Positions 34,668-41,879 of a stretch of DNA of 64,000 nucleotides are shown here, one piece after another. This stretch comes from Micromonospora lupini (GTDB lineage: Bacteria > Actinomycetota > Actinomycetes > Mycobacteriales > Micromonosporaceae). The notes under the pieces are model-generated. The model was not told the DNA's origin. It worked only from the letters and a program-made list of their open reading frames with translations, and did no database searches. Made by a program: the position numbers and the translations under genes. The stretch covers positions 2,733,001 through 2,797,000 of the forward strand of contig NZ_JAPENL010000002.1 in assembly GCF_026342015.1 (NCBI RefSeq), in the 5' to 3' direction. The first letter of the stretch is position 1; the number at the start of each line of letters is the position of its first letter.

Positions 34668-36485
34668 TCAGCGGGCCCGGACGGCCAGCAGCGCCGTGTC
34701 GTCCTCGCGATGCTGGATCGACGCGAGCAGCAGGTCACACAGGTCGTCGAGGGGCACGGTGTCGGTGCCGGTCAACCGCTGCACCAGCTCGGCGAGCCCG
34801 TCGTCGATGGACCGGTCTCGACGCTCGATCAGCCCGTCGGTGTAGAGCAGCAGCGTGTCGCCGGTGGCCAGGCTCGTCGAGTGGCTGGTGCGTACCGACG
34901 GTCGGGCCAGGCCGAGCAACGGCTCCGGCGTCGCTTGGAGGACCTCCACCGCACCGCCGGCGCGCACCACCAGGGCCGGCGGGTGCCCGGCGTTGCACCA
35001 GGTCACCTCGCGGACGCCTGAGCGTTGGGCACAGATGCGCACAAGCGTCGCGGTGGCCGCGATGGGCAGTCGCAGGCCACGGATCGCGCTGTCCAGGTGG
35101 GTCATCAGCGCCCCGACCGCGTCGGGGCGGCCGAACGCGTTGCCGCGCACCAGGTTGCGCAGCTGGCCCATGGTCGCCGCCGCCTCGATGTCGTGCCCGG
35201 CCACGTCCCCGATCGCCGCGATCAGGTCACCGTCGGGCTGCACGAAGGCGTCGTACCAGTCGCCGCCCACCTCCACCCGGTCGGCCGCCGGCTGGTAGCG
35301 GGCCGTCAGCTCCAGCTCCGTCACCAGCGGAAGCCGCGGCAACATGCTGTGTTGCAGGACCTCGGCGACGTGCCGCTGCTCCCCGTACATCGAGCTGTTG
35401 CCGACGGACTGCCCGGCCCGGCGGCCGATGTCCACGGCGGTGAGCAGGTCACGGTCGTCGAACTGCTGACGGTCGGGGCCGTTGACCAGGGTGATCGCGC
35501 CCAGCACGGTGCCTCCGACGGCCCGTACCGGGACGCTGAGGTAGGAGGCGATGCCCAGCCGCTCGGCGATCGCCGACATCTCCGGGTCGGTGGTGCCGCG
35601 GGCCACGTCGGCGAGCGACGCCACGCCGCCGAGCCGCGGCTGGCCGGTGCGCAGCACCGCCCGGATGATGGAATCCTGGCTCAGCCCCGTACGCAGCAGC
35701 TCGGCGAACCTGTCGACGTCCGGCGTCCGGGCCGGGTCGCGGTGCACCGCGACCACCTCGCGGGGCTGCCCGGACGGCCCGACCAGGGTGAGCAGGCACC
35801 AGTCGGCGAGCAGCGGCACCATGGTGGCGGAGAGCCGGCGCAGCGACGTGCCCACGTCAAGCGTGCCGGCGAGCGTCTCACTCACACCGGCCAGCAGCTC
35901 CAACCGCTGGTGCGCCCGGACGATCCGCCGACGCGCCTCCTGCGCGCCGTCGAGCGCGATCCGCAGTCGCAGCTCCGACGAGCAGGCGGCGGCGAGGTCG
36001 GCGAGCGTCCGCAGTTGCCCGGCGGTCCACGCCCGGGGCTTGTTGTCGATGGCGCACAGCGAGCCGAGCACCCGGCCGGACAGGTCGGTCAACGGCATCC
36101 CGGCGTACGCGACGACGCCGAGGTCGTCGATGGCCAGGTTGTCGCGGACGCGGGGATAGAGCCGGGCATCCGGCAGCACCATCGGCGCCTCGATGTCCAC
36201 CACGTGCTGGCAGAACGAGTGGCTCAGCGGGGTCTGCCGCCGCTGCGACCACGGCTCCGGCAGACCCACCGCGCCCGGGAAGAACTGGCGGTCGGCGGAG
36301 ACCAGGGAGACCAGCGCGACCGGGACCTCCAAGAGGTCACTCACCAGTCGGGCGAACCTGTCGAACGCCTCGTCCGGGGCGGCGTCCAGGCCCGTCTCGG
36401 AGAGCGCACGCAACCGCGCCGCGTCGCCGAGCGCCGGAGGTGGGGCGATCGAACGTCGCGCGTTGGCGGGGGAGCCGTCGGTCAT
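34668..36485 (-). CDS. GAF-GAF-PP2C (SpoIIE-type) serine phosphatase
   Basis: 605 residues. First GAF about 25-165 (EVPVALVSLVSADRQFFPGAVG, then GSLCAIDNKPRAWT), second GAF about 195-365, and a PP2C-SIG phosphatase about 385-605 with GGDWYDAF, AIGDVAGHD, NAGHPPALVV, YTDGLIERR and a final REDDTALLAV. The Asp residues for metal binding are all present. Such RsbU-like enzymes dephosphorylate anti-sigma antagonists in response to signals sensed by GAF; no partner genes are adjacent. Its 5' leader contains a stable hairpin. Confidence 0.9.
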   Translation of the reverse strand: MTDGSPANARRSIAPPPALGDAARLRALSETGLDAAPDEAFDRFARLVSDLLEVPVALVSLVSADRQFFPGAVGLPEPWSQRRQTPLSHSFCQHVVDIEAPMVLPDARLYPRVRDNLAIDDLGVVAYAGMPLTDLSGRVLGSLCAIDNKPRAWTAGQLRTLADLAAACSSELRLRIALDGAQEARRRIVRAHQRLELLAGVSETLAGTLDVGTSLRRLSATMVPLLADWCLLTLVGPSGQPREVVAVHRDPARTPDVDRFAELLRTGLSQDSIIRAVLRTGQPRLGGVASLADVARGTTDPEMSAIAERLGIASYLSVPVRAVGGTVLGAITLVNGPDRQQFDDRDLLTAVDIGRRAGQSVGNSSMYGEQRHVAEVLQHSMLPRLPLVTELELTARYQPAADRVEVGGDWYDAFVQPDGDLIAAIGDVAGHDIEAAATMGQLRNLVRGNAFGRPDAVGALMTHLDSAIRGLRLPIAATATLVRICAQRSGVREVTWCNAGHPPALVVRAGGAVEVLQATPEPLLGLARPSVRTSHSTSLATGDTLLLYTDGLIERRDRSIDDGLAELVQRLTGTDTVPLDDLCDLLLASIQHREDDTALLAVRAR

Positions 36486-36501
36486 CGAGCACCTGTCTGC
36501 C

Positions 36502-36540
36502 GGGTCGGAGGCCCGACCGGCCCTCCGACCCTTGGTTATA
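36502..36540 (-). promoter_or_regulatory. -10 box and 5'-leader hairpin of the phosphatase gene
   Basis: On the minus strand TATAAC (36535-36540) is a good -10 with a TTCGGT about 16 nt further upstream as -35. Transcription would run straight into a 10-bp perfect stem (GGGTCGGAGG/CCTCCGACCC, 36502-36511 and 36522-36531), leaving about 16 nt before the ATG. Confidence 0.5.
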
Positions 36541-36672
36541 CCTCGTCATGGCCGGGACCGAACATCGGTGTGCCGAGTCTCGCCCGCCCCGCCGCCGCGC
36601 GCCATCCCCCGTGCCGCCGGATCGCCGCCGTGCGCGCACCTGCAGTCGTGCCGGCGGCTATCGTCGGCGGAC

Positions 36673-37599
36673 GTGAAGGTATGGATTCCGCATCAGGCCG
36701 GCCTGAACCTCGTCGGCGAGCTGCCCCCGGGCGTGACGGTGGAGGTCGCCGAGCACGCCGACCGGTTGCCGTCCTCCCCGGCCGACGTCCGTTTCTGGGT
36801 ACCGCCGTTCCTGAGCGGGTCGGACGCGACAGCGCTGCTGGGCGAGCTGCCCGACCTGGAGGCGGTGCAGTTGCTCTCCGCCGGGGCGGACGCCTGGGTC
36901 GGCCGGATGCCGGACGGGGTCACGCTCTGCGATGCCCGGGGCGTGCACGACCCGTCCACCGCCGAGTGGGTGGTCACCGCGATCCTGGCCCAGCTGCGGG
37001 CCTTCCCCGCCTTCGCCCGCGCGCAGGCCGAGCGGCGGTGGGCGTACGACGGCCACGCGCCGACCGACGAGCTGACCGGCAAGCGGGTGCTGATCGTCGG
37101 GGCCGGCTCGATCGGCACCGCGGTACGGGACCGGCTCGCGCCGTTCGAGGTGAGCTTCACCCTGGTCGCCCGGTCGGCCCGGCCCGAGCAGGGGGTGCAC
37201 GCCGTCGCGGAGCTGCCCCGGCTGCTGCCCGACGCCGACGTGGTGGTGGTGCTGGTGCCGCTCACCGACCGGACCCGTGGCCTGATCGACGAGGACTTCC
37301 TGGCCGCGATGCCCGACGGTGCGCTGCTCGTCAACGCGGCCCGTGGTCCGGTGGCCCGCACCGAGGCGCTCGTCGCCGAACTGGCCACCGGCCGGATCTC
37401 GGCGGCGCTTGACGTCACCGACCCCGAGCCGCTTCCCGCCGACTCTCCGCTGTGGACGATGCCGAACGTGCTGCTCACCCCGCACGTGGCCGGGTCGGTG
37501 CACGGGCTGGTGCCGCGCGCGTACCGGCTGGTCGGCGACCAGGTGCGACGATTCGCCGCAGGTGAACCGCTGATCAACACGGTGGTCGACGGCTACTGA
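36673..37599 (+). CDS. D-2-hydroxyacid dehydrogenase
   Basis: 308 residues from GTG 36673 (VKVWIPHQAG). The NAD(P) fold shows VLIVGAGSIGTAV (GxGxxG), and the substrate domain supplies QLLSAGADAWVG. Catalytic Arg is in LLVNAARGPVARTEAL, Glu in DVTDPEPLPADSPLW and His in LLTPHVAGSVHG, so the Arg-Glu-His set is intact. Reduces or oxidises a 2-oxo/2-hydroxy acid; substrate unknown. It is distinct from serA at 62327. TATCGT ends 8 nt before the GTG with no Shine-Dalgarno sequence, again leaderless. Confidence 0.9.
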   Translation: MKVWIPHQAGLNLVGELPPGVTVEVAEHADRLPSSPADVRFWVPPFLSGSDATALLGELPDLEAVQLLSAGADAWVGRMPDGVTLCDARGVHDPSTAEWVVTAILAQLRAFPAFARAQAERRWAYDGHAPTDELTGKRVLIVGAGSIGTAVRDRLAPFEVSFTLVARSARPEQGVHAVAELPRLLPDADVVVVLVPLTDRTRGLIDEDFLAAMPDGALLVNAARGPVARTEALVAELATGRISAALDVTDPEPLPADSPLWTMPNVLLTPHVAGSVHGLVPRAYRLVGDQVRRFAAGEPLINTVVDGY

Positions 37600-37690
37600 T
37601 CGGCCGGGCGGTCCCGGGTCGGGTCGCGCTGTCCCGGGTCGCGGTGTCCCGGGTCGGGTTTCGCCGGATGCGGGCCGGGGGCCTGCTGGC

Positions 37691-38083
37691 TTACGGGCCG
37701 GGGGGTTCGGCGGCCTCGTCCGGCAGTGTCTGGCCGGTGGCCGAGACCAGTCGGGGCAGGTCGGTGCCGCGTACCGCCGGAAGACCGACCTGCTGGCCGT
37801 CGTCGAGGCGGGCGACGGCTCGCCCGCGCGCGTCGGTGGCCAGCTCGACGACCCGGTCCCAGCCGATCCGACGTTGCCCGAACAGCGCCCGCAGGCGCAG
37901 TTCCCGGGGGTCGGCGTCGGTACCGGCCCGCCAGGCCCACACACCGACGGCGAGGGGGACGAGCAGCACCGGCAGCAGGTACGCCCGCGCGTTGGCCAGC
38001 GGCAGGGCGCCGATGAAGGCGATGACGGCGGCGGCCAGGATGGCCTGGTTGTACCGGAAGCGGACGGTGTCGGGCGTACTCAC
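37691..38083 (-). CDS. Small two-helix membrane protein, PH-like domain
   Basis: 130 residues from GTG 38083. FRYNQAILAAAVIAFIGALPLA and YLLPVLLVPLAVGVWAWRAG are two membrane helices, followed by a short beta-rich domain (LRLRALFGQRRIGWDRVVELATDARGRAVARL) of the bacterial PH type and a Pro-rich tail. Role unknown. Upstream, towards 38230, it faces the GGDEF-EAL gene. Confidence 0.75.
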   Translation of the reverse strand: MSTPDTVRFRYNQAILAAAVIAFIGALPLANARAYLLPVLLVPLAVGVWAWRAGTDADPRELRLRALFGQRRIGWDRVVELATDARGRAVARLDDGQQVGLPAVRGTDLPRLVSATGQTLPDEAAEPPGP

Positions 38084-38230
38084 CCTGCGATGATCCCACC
38101 CCTGGTCGGCGGGGGTCGCGGCGGGCGGCGCCACGAGGCCCGCACGCCGTACAGTGATACGGGTCACTACTTCCTTCCGGTGACCGACGCGTAACCAATC
38201 TGGTCGCCGGTCGTTTCCCACTGTTGGGCA

Positions 38231-40741
38231 GTGGACCAGCAAACGTCCGCCGTCCCGCACCGCCGCACCGCCCCGTGCCCCCTCACGAAGGCGACCGCCG
38301 TGCTCCTCGCGTACCCGTTCCGTGTTCTCGTCCCCCGCCGGGCGGCCCCGGAGGTCGCCGTGTCCACGGCCGTGGCGCTGCTCGTCGTCGCCGGTGCCGC
38401 CGATCTGGTCCCGACCCCGGTGGTGATCGCGTTGTCCGGCGGCGCGGGCGCCACAGTCGCCGGCGTACGACTCTCCCGGCTGGCCAACCGCCGACCCAGC
38501 GACCCACCGTCCACCGACTCGTCGTGGCGGACGGCGGCCGTGCTGCTCGACGCGGCGGTGGTGGCTGCCGGCTGCGTCGCCGCCGCGCTGCCGCTCGTCG
38601 ACGCCGGGCATCGCGCAGCCGCGCTGCTCGGTTCGCTCACCGTGGCGGTCCTGTCCGTGATCGGGCTGCGTCGGCGTCCGGTCCGGCCGCCCCGGACGGC
38701 GCGGCTGCGGGGGCTGGTCGAGGCGACCGGCCCGACTGTCGGTCTGACCCTCGCCGGCTGGTTGCTACTCCCGTCCGACTCCCTGCCTGCGCCGGCCCGG
38801 CTTGTCGCGGCGCTGGCGCTCGGAGCGCTGGGCATGGCCGCGCTCAGCGCCTTCACCGGTGCCGGGCGGCGCTCGGGCGACGCGATCTGCCGGGGCGGCG
38901 TCCTGCTCACCCTGGTCGGGCTGGCGCTGTTGACGATCCTGCCGCCCGCGCCGACGGGCCGGGCGGCGCTGCTGGCGGTGCCGCCGCTGGTGCTCGGGAT
39001 GCTGCTGACCGCGCTCGGCGCGACCGCCGCGGTGGCGGCGGCCGGCGCGCAGCCGGCGACCGGCCCGCCCGCCGCGACCTGGCCACGGGTGGTGCTTCCG
39101 GCGTCGGTGCTGCTGCTCGCGGCGGGCCTGCACGTCGGCTCCGGCCGCACTCCGGACCGGACGAGCGTGCTGCTCGCCCTGGCGGCGGTGCCGCCGCTGG
39201 TCCTGCGGGAGCTGCTGCGCGGCGGCGACGCGGGCGCCCCGGAGCGGCACGCCGCGCACCGCCGACGCGCCGACCGCGCGGTCCGGCGTCGACGCGCGGC
39301 GCAACCACTGCGGTCCGACGCGACCTCCGTGTCGCCCCCATCGGGCCAGAGCCCGGCCGCCGCAGGGTGGCCGCCAGGCGTCGGCGGGACCACCACCCCC
39401 GGCGGCGACGGTCTCTGGCCCCCGGGTGCCGGCACCCCGACCGGCGTCGGCGCGGCGTGGCCCGATGCGGGCGTCGCCTGGTCGACGTTCGACCACCGGT
39501 CCGGTTCGGTCGGGGACCGGGCGGCGTGGCTGGACGCCCTCGCCACCATCGGCGACGTGCTCGCACCGGCCGGTGCGCTGCTGCTTGTGGAGCTGCACGG
39601 CGCGGACGGGCTCGGCCCGGTGGCGCGGGAGGACGTGCTTGCCGAGGCGGTCCTGCGGGCCCGCGCGATCGTCGGGCCCGACGACCTGGTCACCGCCTGC
39701 ACCGGGACCGGCTTCGCGGTGGTCACCGGCGCCGGACCGGTGCTTGCGTACGCGCTTGGCATCCGGCTGTTGACCGCGCTCACGCCGCCGTACCAGCTGG
39801 CCGGGTCGGTGCTGCGCGTGCAGGCGAGCATCGGGCTCGCCGAGGTGAGCGGCGATGCCGGGCCGGCCGACGTGCTCCGTCAGGCCGAGCTGGCCCGGCG
39901 GCGGGCGGTGCAACTGGGCCGGGACCGGGTCGAGTGGTACGACGCGTTCCTGGAGGAGCAGTTGGTGCGCCGGCTCGACCTGGAACGTGAGCTGCCCGGC
40001 GCGGTGGCGCGGGGCGAGCTGGACCTGGTCTACCAGCCGGTGCTCGACCTGACCGACAGGCAGCCGGTGGGTGCCGAGGCGCTGTTGCGCTGGCGCAGCC
40101 CGGTGCTCGGCACTGTGCTTCCGACCGAGTTGCTGCCGGTCGCCGAGGACCTGGATCTGGTCGGCGAGTTCGAGTGGTGGGTGCTGGACCGGGCCTGCCG
40201 GCAGTTGGCCGCCTGGTCGGCGGGCCCGCGTGAGCTGTGGATGGCTGTCAACGTGACCGTCCGGGAGCTGACCACCCCCGACTTCGTGCAGCGCACCGCG
40301 GCGGTGCTGGCCGCGTACGGGGTGCCGCCGGAGCGGCTGGTGGTGGAGGTGGCCGAGCCGAGGATCGGTCCCGACCTGTCGACAGTGGTGGCCCGTCTGG
40401 CGGGGCTGCGGTCGCTGGGCGTGCGCACCGCGCTTGACGACTTCCGGGCCGAGCACGCGTCGCTGGCACAGCTGCGCCGCCTGCCGATCGACCTGTTGAA
40501 GGTGGGCCCCGAGCTGGTGGGGGCGCAGCCGGCGGGGCAGCCGCCGCTTATCGACGTGGTGGTGAACGTGGGCGAGCGGTTGGGCGTGGAGATCGTCGCC
40601 GAGGAGCTGGAGTCACCTACCCAGGTCGAGGGCGCGCGTCGGGCCGGCTGCCGCTACGGGCAGGGCTTCGCGTTGGCCCGTCCGGCCACCGCCGAGCGGG
40701 TCGAGGCGTACTTCGAGGAGTTCCCCTCGGCGTCCCGCTGA
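38231..40741 (+). CDS. Degenerate GGDEF plus EAL-domain membrane protein
   Basis: 836 residues from GTG 38231. About nine membrane helices fill residues 25-330, then a Pro/Gly linker. The GGDEF domain (about 420-560) is degenerate: the active loop reads ACTGTGFAVVTG instead of RxGGDEF. The EAL domain (about 575-825) keeps AEALLRW, AVNVTVRELT, VVEVAE, TALDDF and DLLKVGPEL, but DDFGTGYS is replaced by DDFRAEHAS. The metal-binding acids are thus mostly there, while the dimerisation/activation loop is lost. It is more likely a c-di-GMP receptor or regulator than an efficient enzyme. Confidence 0.85.
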   Translation: MDQQTSAVPHRRTAPCPLTKATAVLLAYPFRVLVPRRAAPEVAVSTAVALLVVAGAADLVPTPVVIALSGGAGATVAGVRLSRLANRRPSDPPSTDSSWRTAAVLLDAAVVAAGCVAAALPLVDAGHRAAALLGSLTVAVLSVIGLRRRPVRPPRTARLRGLVEATGPTVGLTLAGWLLLPSDSLPAPARLVAALALGALGMAALSAFTGAGRRSGDAICRGGVLLTLVGLALLTILPPAPTGRAALLAVPPLVLGMLLTALGATAAVAAAGAQPATGPPAATWPRVVLPASVLLLAAGLHVGSGRTPDRTSVLLALAAVPPLVLRELLRGGDAGAPERHAAHRRRADRAVRRRRAAQPLRSDATSVSPPSGQSPAAAGWPPGVGGTTTPGGDGLWPPGAGTPTGVGAAWPDAGVAWSTFDHRSGSVGDRAAWLDALATIGDVLAPAGALLLVELHGADGLGPVAREDVLAEAVLRARAIVGPDDLVTACTGTGFAVVTGAGPVLAYALGIRLLTALTPPYQLAGSVLRVQASIGLAEVSGDAGPADVLRQAELARRRAVQLGRDRVEWYDAFLEEQLVRRLDLERELPGAVARGELDLVYQPVLDLTDRQPVGAEALLRWRSPVLGTVLPTELLPVAEDLDLVGEFEWWVLDRACRQLAAWSAGPRELWMAVNVTVRELTTPDFVQRTAAVLAAYGVPPERLVVEVAEPRIGPDLSTVVARLAGLRSLGVRTALDDFRAEHASLAQLRRLPIDLLKVGPELVGAQPAGQPPLIDVVVNVGERLGVEIVAEELESPTQVEGARRAGCRYGQGFALARPATAERVEAYFEEFPSASR

Positions 40742-40750
40742 ACCGGTTCA
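40739..40750. repeat. Perfect 12-bp palindrome shared by two convergent stop codons
   Basis: TGAACCGGTTCA begins with the TGA of the GGDEF-EAL gene and ends with the TCA (TGA on the minus strand) of the lacI-type gene. Its CG-centred form is like LacI-family operators and it shares CCGGTTCA with the sequence at 41836-41843. Confidence 0.6.
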
Positions 40751-41767
40751 CTTCCGGCGTGGCGGTGCCGTGCTCCCGCGCGGGGTCAGCTGCGGGCTCT
40801 CGTCCTGCACGCACGTCGCCGGCTGCCCCGCGATGACGGCGAGCAGGAGGCGGGCGGCGTGCGCGCCGTACGCGGGGATGTCGCGGCCAAGCGCCGTCAG
40901 GGGCGGGTGCACCAGCCGGCACAGCGGCGAGTCGTCCCAGGCCACGATGGACAGGTCGTCCGGCACGGTGAGGCCCATCTCCTGGGCGACCGAGAGCCCG
41001 GCGACCGCCATCACGTCGTTGTCGTAGATGACGGCGGTGGGCCGCGTGGCGGAGCTGAGCAGTCGGCGGGTGGCCCGCCCACCCTCCTCGCCCGTGTAGT
41101 CGGAGAAGACGGTGACCGCGTCGGCCAGGCCGAGTCGCCGGCACACCGCCGCGAAGGCGTCCGTACGGATCTCGGTGTGGAGCAGGTCGGGCAGCCCGCC
41201 GACCCGGGCGATGCGGCGGTGGCCAAGCGCCACCAGGTACTCCACCGCCTCGGTAAGCGCCGCCGTGTCGTCGGCCCAGAGGCTTGCCAGCTCGCCGGTG
41301 CCGCCCGGCCCACCGATCACCACCGCCGGCAGTTGGAGCTGGTGCAGGGCGGGGACGCGGCTGTCGTCGGTGCGCAGGTCGCAGACGAGCACCCCGTCGA
41401 CCCGGCGCTCGCCCCACCAGCGCCGGTACACCGCGATCTCGGCGTCGTGGTCGGCCACCACCTGGAGGGTCAGCGCGTACGAGCGGGCCGAGAGTTCGGC
41501 CTCCACGCCACTGATCAGCGCCATGAAGAACGGCTCGACGCCAAGTGTCCGGGCGGGCCGACACAGGGCCAGGCCGACCGCGCCGGCCGCGGCGGCGGAG
41601 AGCGCTCGCGCGGCGCTGCTCGGACTGAACCCGATCTCGGTGGCGATGGCGAGGATGCGCTCCCGGGTGGCCGCGGAGACGCCGGGCTGCCCGTTCAGCG
41701 CGTACGACACGGCGCCCTTGGACACGCCCGCCCGACGGGCGACGTCCGCGATGGTCGGACGCTTCAC
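40748..41767 (-). CDS. LacI family transcriptional regulator
   Basis: 339 residues from GTG 41767, with AAGGAG upstream; the frame stays open to 41878 but the HTH begins at residue 3. HTH: TIADVARRAGVSKGAVSYALNG, with hinge helix SSAARALSAAAAG. The periplasmic-binding-protein-like core (60-330) includes VDGVLVCDLRTDD, RPTAVIYDNDVMAVAGL and LSIVAWDDSPLCRLVHPPLTAL. Divergent from the beta-mannosidase gene, so it most likely represses it and responds to a mannoside or mannose derivative. Confidence 0.92.
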   Translation of the reverse strand: MKRPTIADVARRAGVSKGAVSYALNGQPGVSAATRERILAIATEIGFSPSSAARALSAAAAGAVGLALCRPARTLGVEPFFMALISGVEAELSARSYALTLQVVADHDAEIAVYRRWWGERRVDGVLVCDLRTDDSRVPALHQLQLPAVVIGGPGGTGELASLWADDTAALTEAVEYLVALGHRRIARVGGLPDLLHTEIRTDAFAAVCRRLGLADAVTVFSDYTGEEGGRATRRLLSSATRPTAVIYDNDVMAVAGLSVAQEMGLTVPDDLSIVAWDDSPLCRLVHPPLTALGRDIPAYGAHAARLLLAVIAGQPATCVQDESPQLTPRGSTAPPRRK

Positions 41768-41794
41768 CGGCGTACTCCTTGGTCTCTGGTGCCG

Positions 41795-41844
41795 TTGACA
41801 GCCCGAAATCCGAACCGTACGGTGGCTCAGCTTATCCGGTTCAG
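41795..41844 (+). promoter_or_regulatory. Promoter and candidate LacI operator of the beta-mannosidase gene
   Basis: TTGACA (41795-41800), a 17-nt spacer and TACGGT (41818-41823) make an almost ideal sigma-70-type promoter, the best in the window. Just after the -10, CTCAGCTTATCCGGTTCAG (41826-41844) is an imperfect palindrome in the position for repression by the divergent LacI-type protein. Confidence 0.6.
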
Positions 41845-41879
41845 TGGGCATCTTTCGATGCAGAAGGTGCGGTGACATC

